Positions 1-9,274 of a DNA stretch of 64,000 bases are shown piece after piece. The notes under the pieces are model-generated. The model had not been told where the DNA came from. It saw nothing but the letters and a program-made list of their open reading frames with translations, and made no database searches. Origin of the DNA: Sphingomonas sp. NFR15 (lineage in GTDB: Bacteria > Pseudomonadota > Alphaproteobacteria > Sphingomonadales > Sphingomonadaceae); NCBI RefSeq assembly GCF_900103265.1, contig NZ_FMWX01000005.1, forward strand, positions 124,001-188,000, given 5' to 3'. The number at the start of each line of letters is the position of its first letter. Position 1 is the stretch's first letter. The position numbers and the translations under genes are program-made.

Positions 1-1718
1 TTGCCCAGTTCCCCGCGCAGGCGCTCCAGCGTCTCGATCGCGTCGTCATAGCGCCCGGCGGCGATCTGCCAATGCGCGGCGATCCGGCGCCCGGCGATGC
101 TCTGCGGGTTTTGCGACAGGAATTTGGTGAGCGCATCGAGCGCGGCGGGGCGCTGCCCGGCGCGCTCGAGCGCGTCGACCATGCGCAGCATCGTCGGTTC
201 GTCGAAGCGGATGTCGGCGGCGCGGGTATAGGCGCGCGCCGCGTCGACGCCGCGACCCATCGCGGCGAGCGTATCGCCGAGCGCGAGCCAGGCGGCGGGC
301 GCGCCGGGCAGGATGCGCGTGATCGCCTGCGCCTCGCCGAGCGCGCCCTTCTGGTCGCCCGTCTCCAGCAACCCGCGCACCGCGCTCAGCCGCGCGACCG
401 GCTCGTCCGGCTGCGCGGCGGCGGCGGCGGTGAGCGCGGCCGGGGCGTCGTCGGTCCCGAACGGCGCCGCGCCCGGGCGCGCCGGCCAGAACGACCGGTC
501 GAGATACGGCGCCGCCCAATCCCGTTCGCCCGATTGTTCGAACGCGCGCGCCGCCAGCGTCAACGTATAGCTGTCGGCATCGCCGCGCAGCGCCGCCGGG
601 CGCAGCGCGGTGAGCGCCCCGCGCGCGTCCCCGGCGCGCAGCGTCGCCAGCCCGAGCAGCCGCTTGGCGGTGAGGTTCATCGGCTGCTGGCTCGCGAGAG
701 CGCTCCACTGGTCGATCGCCTGCTGATACGCGCCCGCCTGATAGGCGAGCATCCCGCCCAGCAACCGCACCCCCGGCACGTCGCCGAGCGTCCCCGTCGC
801 CCGCGCCAGCACCGTGCGCGCGAGGTCATAGTGTCCCGCGCGCGCTGCCAGCACCGCCTGGAGATAATAAGCGCGCGCGTCGTTCGGCCGCGCATCGAGC
901 GCCTTGCGCGTCGCCGCCAGCATGTCCCGGTAGCGCCCGATGTCGCCGAGCGTCGCGGCATAGTCGATCAGCGCGTCGTAATAATAAGCGTCGCGCGCCA
1001 GCGCCGCCTCGAACCACGGCAAGGCCGCGACCAGCCCATATTGCGCGCGCACCAGTTCGCCGCGCAGCGTCAGCGCGGCGAGATCGTTCGGGCTGGCCTT
1101 GATCGCGCGCGCGGCGGCGTCGATCGCACCCGCGACATTGCCCGCCGCGAAGCGGATGCGGCCGAGATCGGCCCAGGCCGCGCCATCGTTCGGGTTCACG
1201 TCGAGCAGCCGGTCGAGCAGCGCCTCGCCCTCCGGCCCGTGCCCCTTGGCGGCGAGCGCGAGCGCGGCGACGCGCAGCGCATAGCCCGCGAAGCGCGGCT
1301 GCGCCTTGGCCGCCTCGGCCAGCGCGCGGTCGGGATCGCCTTCGAGCAAGGCGGCATGGGCGTAGAGCTGGTGGGCGCGGTCGTGGTCGAAGCCGTCGTC
1401 GCGCGCGCGGTCGAGCTCACCCTCCGCCGAAATGCCGTCGCCGAGCGCGAGATAGGCGCGCGCCAGCACCGCATGCGCGAGGCCCCAGTCCGGATCGGCC
1501 TTGATCGCGCGTTGTGCGTGCAGCCGCGCCGCGCTGTAATTGCCGGCATCGAGCAGCGTCAGGCTCTGGGCCAGCTCGCCGCGCGCGTGTTTCGCATCGG
1601 CGCGCGCCGGGGCGATCGTCCCCAGCGCGAAGACGCAGGCGCCCGCGACGGCGGCCAGCGCGCCGCTTGCCACCAGCGCGCGGCGCGCGATCCGAAACGA
1701 TGCGCGACGCTCAGGCAT
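1..1718 (-). CDS. prsT: TPR-repeat protein, PrsT-like (3' end outside window)
   Basis: The frame is open from ATG 1718 to the window edge, 572 codons without a stop, so the C-terminus is missing. The ATG lies inside the last codons of prsR (8-base overlap), which indicates translational coupling. An N-terminal hydrophobic segment (about residues 14-38) follows a basic start. Cys28 sits in a weak lipobox-like context (AVAGAC), so export is likely but lipidation is doubtful. Many degenerate 34-residue TPR-type helices follow, for example LDAGNYSAARLHAQRAIKAD and LGRIRFAAGNVAGAIDAAAR. Position directly after prsK-prsR matches the PEP-CTERM system TPR protein PrsT, thought to act in exopolysaccharide and PEP-CTERM protein export. 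The family assignment rests mainly on this context; TPR content alone would fit many proteins. Confidence 0.85.
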   Translation of the reverse strand, partial: MPERRASFRIARRALVASGALAAVAGACVFALGTIAPARADAKHARGELAQSLTLLDAGNYSAARLHAQRAIKADPDWGLAHAVLARAYLALGDGISAEGELDRARDDGFDHDRAHQLYAHAALLEGDPDRALAEAAKAQPRFAGYALRVAALALAAKGHGPEGEALLDRLLDVNPNDGAAWADLGRIRFAAGNVAGAIDAAARAIKASPNDLAALTLRGELVRAQYGLVAALPWFEAALARDAYYYDALIDYAATLGDIGRYRDMLAATRKALDARPNDARAYYLQAVLAARAGHYDLARTVLARATGTLGDVPGVRLLGGMLAYQAGAYQQAIDQWSALASQQPMNLTAKRLLGLATLRAGDARGALTALRPAALRGDADSYTLTLAARAFEQSGERDWAAPYLDRSFWPARPGAAPFGTDDAPAALTAAAAAQPDEPVARLSAVRGLLETGDQKGALGEAQAITRILPGAPAAWLALGDTLAAMGRGVDAARAYTRAADIRFDEPTMLRMVDALERAGQRPAALDALTKFLSQNPQSIAGRRIAAHWQIAAGRYDDAIETLERLRGELG

Positions 1719-3072
1719 GGAGATCATAGCTCTTCAGGAGGTCGTACAGCGTCGGCCGGCTGATGCCGAGCAGCTTGGCGGTGTTCGAGATATTACCCTC
1801 CGCGCGGGCCAGCGCCTGGCGGATGGTCTTGCGGTCGGCGCCCTCGCGCGCGGCGCGCAGGTTGAGCGGCGCCGCCTCCGCGTCACCCGCGAGATCGAGA
1901 TCGGCGGCGGTGACGAGCTTGCCCTCCGCCATGATGACCGCGCGCTTCACCCGGTTCTCCAGCTCGCGCACGTTGCCCGGCCATCCCCAGGCGTCGATCG
2001 CGGCGCGCGCGTCGGGGGCGAGGCCGGTCACGGCGGAGTGCATCGTGCGGGCGTATTTCTTGAGGAAATGGCTGGCGAGCAGGCCGGCGTCCCCGCTGCG
2101 CTCGGCAAGCGTGGGGATGCGCACGACGATCTCGGCGAGACGATAATAGAGATCCTCGCGGAAAGAGCCGTCCGCCACCATCGTGTCGATGTCGCGATGC
2201 GTCGCGCAGACGATCCGCGTATCGACCGCGATCGGCTTGCGCCCGCCGATCCGCTCGATCACGCGTTCCTGCAGGAAGCGCAGCAGCTTGACCTGCAACG
2301 GCAGCGGCACGTCGCCGATCTCGTCGAGAAACAGCGTCCCGCCGCTCGCCTGCTCGATCTTGCCCTCGGTGGTCTTGATCGCGCCGGTGAACGCGCCCTT
2401 CTCATGCCCGAACAATTCGCTCTCGAGCAGCGTCTCGGGAATGGCGGCGCAGTTGATCGCCACGAAGGTGCCGCGCGCGCGCCGGCTGGTGTCGTGCAGC
2501 CCGCGCGCGAGCAGTTCCTTGCCGGTACCGCTCGCGCCCAGCAGCATCACCGACACGTCGGCGCCCGCGACGCGCTCGATCGTGCGCGTCACCTTGAGCA
2601 TCTCGGGCGCAGCGGTGATCATGCCGCCGAGCGTGGTGCCGCTCGCGCGGTCGGCGAGGCGGCGGTTCTCCGCCTCCAGCGCGTGAACGTGGAAGGCGCG
2701 GGCGACGATCAGCCCGAGCGCGTCGATGTCGATCGGCTTCTGGTAGAAATCCCACGCCCCGTCGGCGATCGCCTGCCGCGCCGAATCGCGCGCGCCGTGG
2801 CCCGATGCGACGATCACCTTGGTGTCGGGCTTGAGCGCGAGGATCTCGGCGAGCGTCGCGAACCCCTCGGCCACGCCGTCGGGATCGGGCGGCAGCCCGA
2901 GATCGAGCGTGACGACCGCCGGCTCCTCGGCGCGCACCGCGTCGATCGCGCTCGCGCGGTCGCTGGCGACGATCACCTCATAGCCGTCATAGGCCCAGCG
3001 CAACTGGCGTTGCAGCCCCGGATCGTCCTCGACGATGAGCAATTTGGGCGGCGTCCTGGGCTTGTCGGTCAT
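1711..3072 (-). CDS. prsR: PEP-CTERM-box response regulator PrsR (sigma-54 activator)
   Basis: NtrC-type activator of 453 aa in three parts. An N-terminal receiver (about 1-125) has the phospho-acceptor in VVTLDLGLP. A sigma-54 AAA+ domain (about 150-385) has Walker A GASGTGKELL, the sigma-54 contact loop GAFTGA and Walker B GGTLFLDEIGD. A C-terminal Fis-type helix-turn-helix reads NISNTAKLLGISRPTLYDLL. It is expected to be phosphorylated by PrsK and to activate sigma-54 promoters of exosortase/PEP-CTERM genes. Its ATG overlaps the prsK stop by 4 bases and its own stop overlaps the TPR gene start, so prsK-prsR-prsT form one coupled operon. I see no convincing -24/-12 promoter in the flanking intergenic DNA. 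Confidence 0.95.
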   Translation of the reverse strand: MTDKPRTPPKLLIVEDDPGLQRQLRWAYDGYEVIVASDRASAIDAVRAEEPAVVTLDLGLPPDPDGVAEGFATLAEILALKPDTKVIVASGHGARDSARQAIADGAWDFYQKPIDIDALGLIVARAFHVHALEAENRRLADRASGTTLGGMITAAPEMLKVTRTIERVAGADVSVMLLGASGTGKELLARGLHDTSRRARGTFVAINCAAIPETLLESELFGHEKGAFTGAIKTTEGKIEQASGGTLFLDEIGDVPLPLQVKLLRFLQERVIERIGGRKPIAVDTRIVCATHRDIDTMVADGSFREDLYYRLAEIVVRIPTLAERSGDAGLLASHFLKKYARTMHSAVTGLAPDARAAIDAWGWPGNVRELENRVKRAVIMAEGKLVTAADLDLAGDAEAAPLNLRAAREGADRKTIRQALARAEGNISNTAKLLGISRPTLYDLLKSYDLHA

Positions 3073-5114
3073 GCGGCCTGCTCCACGGGCATGTTGGGGG
3101 CGGGGGCGAGGGTCACCACGAAGCGCGTTCCCGCGCCCTCACGGCTGGTGACGGCAACGCCGCCGCCCATCGCCTCGGCGAGCTGGCGCGCCTCGAACGC
3201 GCCGATGCCGAACCCGCCCGGCTTGGACGACACGAACGGCTTGAACAATTGCTCGCGCACGAACGCGGGCGACATGCCGCAGCCGCTGTCGGCGACGATG
3301 AGCGTCGGGCGCGCGCCGCCGGCGACGGAAATCTCGACCGGCTCGTCCGGCCCGCTCGCCTCGATCGCGTTCTGGAGCAGGTGCGCGAGCAATTGCTCCA
3401 GCCGCGCCGGATCGGCGAGCGCGGTCGCGTGCGGCGTGCAGGTGAGCGTGATCGGATGCTGGCGGCGGCGCTGGCGGATCACGCGCTCGGCGATGTCGGC
3501 GAGATCGACCACGCGCGGTTCCTCGGCGCGGCCCGAATGGTGCTGCGACAGCCGCGCGAGCAGGTCGTTCATCCGCCCCGCCGAATCCTTGAGCGTGGCG
3601 ATCATGTCGGCGCGGAAGGCGGGGTTCTCCGCGTGCCGCTCGGCATTGCGCGCGGTGAGCGTGAGCTGGCTGACCAGATTCTTGATGTCGTGCAGGATGA
3701 AGGCGAAGCGGCGGTTGAACTCGTCGAACCGCTCGGCCTCGGCCAGCGCCTCCTGCGCGCGCGCCTCGGCGAGATAGCTCGCCACCTGCCGCCCGGCGAC
3801 GCGGAGCAGATCGAAATCCTCCCAGTCGAGCGCGCGGTCGATCGGCGGGCGCGCGAGCAGGATCGCGCCGGCGAGCTTGCCCAGATGCACCAGCGGCACC
3901 AGCGCCCAGGCGTCGGTCGCGAGCATCCACGCCGGCACGCTCGCCCGCTCGGCCGGGTCGGCGCCGCCGCCGCGCACCGCATCGAGTTCGATGATCCGGC
4001 CGCTGGCGGCGAGATATGCGGCGAGCGTCTCGTCGCTGCCCTGCGCGGGCGGATGCTCCCAGCGCCAGCCTGCGCCGATGCCGAGCCCCGCGCCCTCGGG
4101 CACCAGCAGCAGTCCGGCGGGCGAATCGGTCAGATCCGCCACCGCCTTGACGATCCGCTCGGCGAGCGGCGTTGCGCCCTCGGGCTGGCCGAGCGTGTCG
4201 GTGAAGCGCATCCATTCGGCGCGGTAATCATATCGGTGCGCGAAGACATGTTTGGCGAGCTTGATCTTGGTCCACGCCTTCACGCGCGGCGAGGAAAGCA
4301 TGGTCAGCCCGGCGGCGGTGGTGCCGAACACGAACGCGGTCTGGAGCAGCCGCGCATGGTCTCCGCCCAGCGTGGCGATCGCGCTGATCGCGAGCAGCAT
4401 CGCGACGGCATAGAGGATCGTCGCCGCGGCCGAGAGCGTCTGCCACGCGACCGTGCGCGACAGGTGCAATGTCCAGTCGCCGCCACGCTGCACCGCCACC
4501 GCGAGGATCGGCGCGGTCAGCGCCATGACGATGCCGCGCGCGGCGAGGAGGGGCTGCGGCGCGCCGCCCGCCGCATAGGCGGTCGCGGCGAGCATCAGAT
4601 CGACGCCCCACATCGCCGCCAGCGCGATCACCACCAGCCGCACGCCGGCGCGCGCGCGCGGCACCACCGCGCCATGAAGATGCTGGACCAGCACCAGCGC
4701 GCCGATCGCCGCCACCGCGCGGAACAGCGCCCGCGCCGCGCCGAGATCGGCCGCGGCGTCCCGGCCGATCGCCGCCTGCGCGACGGCGAGCGCGCCCCCC
4801 GCCACCACGACGAGCATCACCGCGCCATAGATCAGCGAAACCGCGCGGCGGCGCGCATCGGCGGGGTCGCGCCGCACCAGCGCGAACATGAACGCGAGCC
4901 AGGCGAGATCGCGGCCGCTCTCGGCGAGGCGCGTCACCACCTCCGCGCCGCCGATGCCCGCCACCGCCAGCCCCCACAAAGCCGTCCCGCCCAACGCGGC
5001 CATCATGGTCAGCCGCGGCAGCCCCGATGGCCGTTCGCGCAGCAGCGACAGCGCCACGCCCGCGAACAGCAGCGCGGCGAGCGCATGGCCCCACAGGATC
5101 ACGCTCGCGATCAT
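3069..5114 (-). CDS. prsK: XrtA/PEP-CTERM system histidine kinase PrsK
   Basis: Membrane histidine kinase of 681 aa. About eight hydrophobic segments fill the first 290 residues, starting MIASVILWGHALAALLFAGV. A GAF-like sensor region follows (about 310-450), then the phospho-acceptor helix with His in FAFILHDIKNLVSQ. The C-terminal ATPase domain has N-box NAIEAS, G1 DSGCGMSP and G2 FGIGAFEARQL. It should phosphorylate PrsR, whose gene begins in its stop codon (ATGA overlap). The long multi-TM N-terminus followed by GAF and kinase domains is the signature architecture of PrsK. A 7-bp-stem hairpin lies between this gene and the upstream sugar transferase, so it may have a promoter of its own. 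Confidence 0.93.
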   Translation of the reverse strand: MIASVILWGHALAALLFAGVALSLLRERPSGLPRLTMMAALGGTALWGLAVAGIGGAEVVTRLAESGRDLAWLAFMFALVRRDPADARRRAVSLIYGAVMLVVVAGGALAVAQAAIGRDAAADLGAARALFRAVAAIGALVLVQHLHGAVVPRARAGVRLVVIALAAMWGVDLMLAATAYAAGGAPQPLLAARGIVMALTAPILAVAVQRGGDWTLHLSRTVAWQTLSAAATILYAVAMLLAISAIATLGGDHARLLQTAFVFGTTAAGLTMLSSPRVKAWTKIKLAKHVFAHRYDYRAEWMRFTDTLGQPEGATPLAERIVKAVADLTDSPAGLLLVPEGAGLGIGAGWRWEHPPAQGSDETLAAYLAASGRIIELDAVRGGGADPAERASVPAWMLATDAWALVPLVHLGKLAGAILLARPPIDRALDWEDFDLLRVAGRQVASYLAEARAQEALAEAERFDEFNRRFAFILHDIKNLVSQLTLTARNAERHAENPAFRADMIATLKDSAGRMNDLLARLSQHHSGRAEEPRVVDLADIAERVIRQRRRQHPITLTCTPHATALADPARLEQLLAHLLQNAIEASGPDEPVEISVAGGARPTLIVADSGCGMSPAFVREQLFKPFVSSKPGGFGIGAFEARQLAEAMGGGVAVTSREGAGTRFVVTLAPAPNMPVEQAA

Positions 5115-5135
5115 CGGGTGCGTGCGCGCGCGTCC

Positions 5136-5159
5136 GGAGCGTGACCCGCCGAACGCTCC
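5136..5159 (-). terminator. Hairpin between sugar transferase and prsK
   Basis: GGAGCGT (5136-5142) pairs perfectly with ACGCTCC (5153-5159) around a 10-base loop. It lies 34 bases downstream of the sugar transferase stop and 22 bases upstream of the prsK start, both on the minus strand. There is no U-run, so it may be an attenuator or processing site rather than a full terminator. Confidence 0.3.
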
Positions 5160-5192
5160 AGGTGCAAGTCGGATGGGTCAGCCGACATCGGC

Positions 5193-6584
5193 CTACCGCG
5201 CGCCTTCGGGGAACAGCACGACGCGGATCGTCTGAAGGATGATGAGCAGATCGAGGAAGGGCGAATAGTTCTTCGCGTAATACAGGTCGTATTCGAGCTT
5301 GTGGCGCGAATCCTCGATCGAGGCACCATAGGGATAGTTGATCTGCGCCCAGCCGGTGATGCCGGGCTTCACCATGTGCCGCTCGGCATAATAGGGCAGT
5401 TGCTGTTCGAGATCCTCGACGAACTGCGGCCGTTCGGGGCGCGGGCCGACGAAGCTCATCTCGCCCTTCAGCACGCTCCAGGTCTGCGGCAGTTCGTCGA
5501 TCCGGCATTTGCGGATGAAGCGGCCGACGCGGGTGATGCGCGGATCGTCCTTCTCCGCCCATACCGCCTGCCCGGCGAGCTCGGCATCCTGCCGCATCGA
5601 CCGCAGCTTGATGCAATCGAACCCGACGCCGAACAGCCCGACCCGGCGTTGCCGGTAGAAGGCCGGCCCCCGGCTCTCCAGCTTGACCGCGATCGCGGTG
5701 AGCAGGATCACCGGCGCCATCAACGCGAGCAACGTCGCGCTCGCGCAGATGTCGAACAACCGCTTGAACATGCTCGAGAACATCCGGCCCGACGAGAAGC
5801 CGTCGGAGAAGATCAGCCAGCTCGGGTTGACGCTCTGCAGATCGACCCGCCCGGTCTCGCGTTCGAGGAAGGTCGAAATCTCGTTGACGTGGACGCCGGT
5901 CGTCTTGATGCGCAGCAGATCCTTGAGCGGGAGCGCGTTGCGCCGTTCCTCCAGCGCCAGCACCACCTCGCTCGCGTTCAGCAGCACGACATGATCGGCC
6001 AGGTTGTAGATCGCCTCGCGCGCGATCGCCTCGGGAATGGCGCGCGGCGCGGCCTCGCTCATCGCGACATAGCCGACCACGACGAAGCCGGCGCCCGGTG
6101 CCGCCGCCAGCGCCTTGAGCCGCGCCGCGCGCGCGCCCGCGCCGAGCACGACGATCCGCCGCTTGAAGATCTGTCCGCCCAGCGCCTTGCCGAGCAGCAT
6201 CCGCATCGCCATCAGCAGCAGCACGCTGATGCCCATCGAATAGAGCAGGTTGGATCGCCAGAAGGTCGCGCCGGGCACGAGGAAGAACACCACGCTGAGC
6301 AGGATCACCGCCAGCGAAACCGCCACCACCAGCCGCGCCAGCGCGAAGCGCAGCGATTGCAGCGACTGCGCGCTATAGACGCCGGTCGCCATCATCGCGA
6401 CCTCGACGCACAGGGCGAAGGTGGCGAGCTGCGGGACGCGATGCTGGATCGGATCGACGATGCTGCCGAGCTGATGGATGCGCAGCACATACCCGGCCTC
6501 GCCCGCGATCACGAGCAGCGCGATGTCGAGCAGCCCGAGCAGCAGCACGGCGTTGGGGATGTAGTGCTTGAACAGCCTGATCAT
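5193..6584 (-). CDS. PEP-CTERM system sugar transferase (TIGR03013-type)
   Basis: Polyisoprenyl-phosphate sugar transferase of 463 aa that would load the first sugar of an exopolysaccharide onto undecaprenyl phosphate in the inner membrane. I start it at ATG 6584 (MIRLFKHYIPN), since upstream codons lack family-like sequence. The N-terminal half has four to five membrane segments and a nucleotide-binding-like region (RRIVVLGAGARAARLKAL). The C-terminal bacterial sugar transferase domain shows FKRLFDICAS, KLRSMR, RIDELPQ, LKGEMSFVGPRPERP and KPGITGWAQINYPYG. It is upstream of prsK-prsR, and transferases of this type occur next to the XrtA exosortase machinery. No export genes are visible here; they may lie elsewhere. 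Confidence 0.92.
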   Translation of the reverse strand: MIRLFKHYIPNAVLLLGLLDIALLVIAGEAGYVLRIHQLGSIVDPIQHRVPQLATFALCVEVAMMATGVYSAQSLQSLRFALARLVVAVSLAVILLSVVFFLVPGATFWRSNLLYSMGISVLLLMAMRMLLGKALGGQIFKRRIVVLGAGARAARLKALAAAPGAGFVVVGYVAMSEAAPRAIPEAIAREAIYNLADHVVLLNASEVVLALEERRNALPLKDLLRIKTTGVHVNEISTFLERETGRVDLQSVNPSWLIFSDGFSSGRMFSSMFKRLFDICASATLLALMAPVILLTAIAVKLESRGPAFYRQRRVGLFGVGFDCIKLRSMRQDAELAGQAVWAEKDDPRITRVGRFIRKCRIDELPQTWSVLKGEMSFVGPRPERPQFVEDLEQQLPYYAERHMVKPGITGWAQINYPYGASIEDSRHKLEYDLYYAKNYSPFLDLLIILQTIRVVLFPEGAR

Positions 6585-6660
6585 CGTCGCGTCGCCCCGG
6601 TGGCATGTGTAAGCAATTCCGACATGCCCGGGCCGTGTCGCAGAAATTGACAAACAAAGG

Positions 6661-6765
6661 CTAAACGGCGGCGGCGTCGCGGTCGCCATCGTCCGCGTGA
6701 GCGAAATCGTTACGCAGCCGCGCGAATTGGCTCTCTACAAAGCGCATCCGCCGCGATAGGCTCAT
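6661..6765 (-). CDS. Possible 34-aa peptide upstream of the sugar transferase
   Basis: Short frame from ATG 6765 to TAG at 6661-6663, starting MSLSRRMRFVESQF, polar and charged with no membrane segment. A weak AGGA lies about 10 bases before the start. It sits in the divergent gap between the sugar transferase and glgP. I do not recognise it; it may be a leader peptide or chance. Confidence 0.2.
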   Translation of the reverse strand: MSLSRRMRFVESQFARLRNDFAHADDGDRDAAAV

Positions 6766-6790
6766 TTCGGGTTGTCCTCGGGGGTTTTCG

Positions 6791-9247
6791 ATGATCAAGG
6801 CCGTGTCCACGCTTCCCAAGCCGGCGCCGCGCGCCACCGATCCGGAGGTGCTCGCCGCCGAGATCGTCGAACGGCTCACCTATCGCATCGGCAAGAACGC
6901 GGTCGCGGCCAAGCCGCACGACTGGCTCGCCGCCGTCATCAACGTGATCCGCGACCGCATCATCGACCGCTGGATCGCCTCGACGCAGGAGACGTACGAA
7001 CAGGGCGGCAAGCGCGTCTATTATCTCAGCCTCGAGTTCCTGATCGGCCGGCTGATGCGCGACGCGGTCTCGAACCTGGGGCTGATGGAGGAGATGCGGC
7101 AGGCGCTGGCGTCGCTCGGCGTCCAGCTCGATCTGATCCGCGAGCTGGAGCCCGACGCCGCGCTCGGCAACGGCGGCCTCGGCCGGCTCGCGGCATGCTT
7201 TATGGAATCGATGGCGACGGTCGACGTGCCCGCCTACGGATACGGCATCCGCTACGTGAACGGCATGTTCCGGCAGGAGATCCACGACGGCTGGCAGATC
7301 GAGCTGCCCGAGACCTGGCTCGCCCACGGCAATCCGTGGGAGTTCGAACGCCGCGAATCGAGCTACGAGATCGGCTTCGGCGGCACCGTGGAACCCGGCG
7401 TCGAGGATGGCGACGCGCGCGTGTGGAAACCCGGCGAGCGGCTGATCGCGACCGCTTATGACACGCCGGTGGTCGGCTGGCGTGCCGAGCGCGTCAACAC
7501 GCTGCGGCTGTGGACCGCGACGCCGATCGACCCGATCCTGCTCGACCGGTTCAACGCCGGCGATCATCTCGGCGCGCTCGCCGAGAGCAACAAGGCGGAC
7601 AGTCTCGCGCGCGTGCTCTACCCGGCCGATTCGAACCCCGCCGGGCAGGAACTGCGGCTGCGGCAGGAATATTTCTTCTCCTCGGCGTCGTTGCAGGACA
7701 TCATCCGCCGCCACATCCAGTATTTCGGCGATATCCGCACGCTGCCGGAAAAGGCCGCGATCCAGCTCAACGACACGCATCCGGCGGTCTCGATCGCCGA
7801 GATGATGCGACTGCTGATCGACGAGCACGATCTGACCTTCGACGAAGCCTGGGCGGTGACCCAGCCGACCTTCGGCTACACCAACCACACGCTGCTCCCC
7901 GAGGCGCTGGAGACATGGCCGGTGCCGCTGTTCGAGCGCCTGCTGCCGCGCCACATGCAGCTCGTCTATGCGATCAACGCCCGGCTGCTGGGCGAGGCGC
8001 GGCGCGAAAAGGGCATGGACGACCGCGCCATCGCCGCGATCTCGCTGATCGACGAGACCGGCGAACGCCGCGTCCGCATGGCCAACCTCGCCTTCGCCGG
8101 GTCGCACAGCGTCAACGGCGTCGCCGCGCTCCATACCGAGCTGATGAAGCAGACCGTGTTCGCCGATCTGCACCGCATGTTCCCGGAGCGGATCAACAAC
8201 AAGACCAACGGCGTCACCCCGCGCCGCTGGCTCCAGCAATGCAATCCCGAACTGACCGGGCTGCTGCGCGAGACGATCGGCGACGCCTTCCTCGACGATA
8301 CCGAGCAGCTCGCCGCGCTCGACGCCGTCGCCGATGACGCCACGTTCCAGGCAAAGTTCAAGGCGGTCAAGCGCACCAAGAAGGCCGCGCTCTCCAACCT
8401 GCTGCGCGAGCGGATGGGGCTGAAGATCGACCCCAACGCGCTGTTCGACATCCAGATCAAGCGCATCCACGAATACAAGCGCCAGCTCCTCAACATCATC
8501 GAGGCGGTCGCGCTCTACGACCAGATCCGCTCGCATCCGGAGAAGGACTGGCAGCCGCGCGTGAAACTGTTCGGCGGCAAGGCCGCGCCGAGCTATGCCA
8601 ATGCCAAGCTCATCATCAAGCTGGCGAACGACGTCGCGCGCGTCATCAACCACGATCCGGCGGTGCAGGGGCTGCTCAAGGTCGTGTTCGTGCCCAATTA
8701 CAACGTCAGCCTCGCCGAAGTGATGATGCCCGCCGCCGATCTCTCCGAACAGATTTCGACCGCGGGCATGGAAGCCTCGGGCACCGGCAACATGAAGTTC
8801 GCGCTCAACGGCGCGTTGACGATCGGCACGCTCGATGGCGCCAACATCGAGATCAAGGATCATGTCGGCGACGAGAACATCATGATCTTCGGCCTCACCG
8901 CCGAGGAGGTCGCTGCCAAACGCGCCGGCGGGTATAATCCGCGCGAGACGATCGAAGCCTCACGCGAACTGAGCCAAGCGCTGTCGGCGATCGCCTCGGG
9001 CGTGTTCTCGCCCGACGACCGCGACCGCTACCGCGATCTGATCGGCGGCATCTATGATCGCGACTGGTTCATGGTCGCGGCCGATTTCGATGCCTATCAC
9101 ACCACGCAGCGCGCGATCGACGCGCTCTGGGGCGATGAAGCCGCATGGTATTCGAAAACCATTCGGAACACCGCGCGCGTTGGCTGGTTCTCCTCCGACA
9201 GGACCATCCGACAATATGCGAGCGAAATCTGGGGCGTTCTTCCATAG
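6791..9247 (+). CDS. glgP: Glycogen phosphorylase
   Basis: Releases glucose 1-phosphate from glycogen ends, using pyridoxal phosphate. The 818 aa length matches bacterial GlgP. Family motifs run through the protein: ALGNGGLGRLAACFMES, YGIRYVNGMFRQ, INDTHP-type segment LNDTHPAVSIAEMMR, and KTNGVTPRRWL. Near the C-terminus the PLP-lysine signature EASGTGNMKFALNGALTIGT is intact. First gene of a plus-strand glycogen operon; 27 bases separate it from glgB. Divergent from the sugar transferase across about 200 bases, where its promoter should lie. With Pgm it links stored glycogen to glucose 6-phosphate. Confidence 0.97.
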   Translation: MIKAVSTLPKPAPRATDPEVLAAEIVERLTYRIGKNAVAAKPHDWLAAVINVIRDRIIDRWIASTQETYEQGGKRVYYLSLEFLIGRLMRDAVSNLGLMEEMRQALASLGVQLDLIRELEPDAALGNGGLGRLAACFMESMATVDVPAYGYGIRYVNGMFRQEIHDGWQIELPETWLAHGNPWEFERRESSYEIGFGGTVEPGVEDGDARVWKPGERLIATAYDTPVVGWRAERVNTLRLWTATPIDPILLDRFNAGDHLGALAESNKADSLARVLYPADSNPAGQELRLRQEYFFSSASLQDIIRRHIQYFGDIRTLPEKAAIQLNDTHPAVSIAEMMRLLIDEHDLTFDEAWAVTQPTFGYTNHTLLPEALETWPVPLFERLLPRHMQLVYAINARLLGEARREKGMDDRAIAAISLIDETGERRVRMANLAFAGSHSVNGVAALHTELMKQTVFADLHRMFPERINNKTNGVTPRRWLQQCNPELTGLLRETIGDAFLDDTEQLAALDAVADDATFQAKFKAVKRTKKAALSNLLRERMGLKIDPNALFDIQIKRIHEYKRQLLNIIEAVALYDQIRSHPEKDWQPRVKLFGGKAAPSYANAKLIIKLANDVARVINHDPAVQGLLKVVFVPNYNVSLAEVMMPAADLSEQISTAGMEASGTGNMKFALNGALTIGTLDGANIEIKDHVGDENIMIFGLTAEEVAAKRAGGYNPRETIEASRELSQALSAIASGVFSPDDRDRYRDLIGGIYDRDWFMVAADFDAYHTTQRAIDALWGDEAAWYSKTIRNTARVGWFSSDRTIRQYASEIWGVLP

Positions 9248-9274
9248 CCCGATCTTTGTGAGAAGGAGTGCGCG

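Noticed and set aside
72..1763. Long plus-strand open frame opposite the TPR gene, and similar long frames opposite most genes
   Set aside because: High GC makes stops rare. These frames are Arg/Ala/Gly-rich without motifs, while the opposite strand encodes recognisable families.
4228..5616. Long minus-strand frame spanning the prsK/sugar transferase boundary
   Set aside because: It overlaps two clear genes in another frame and has no coding character.
6613..6629. Sigma-54-like GG...GC element on the minus strand before the sugar transferase gene
   Set aside because: The spacing between the GG and GC elements is 12 rather than the required 10 bases, so it is probably chance.
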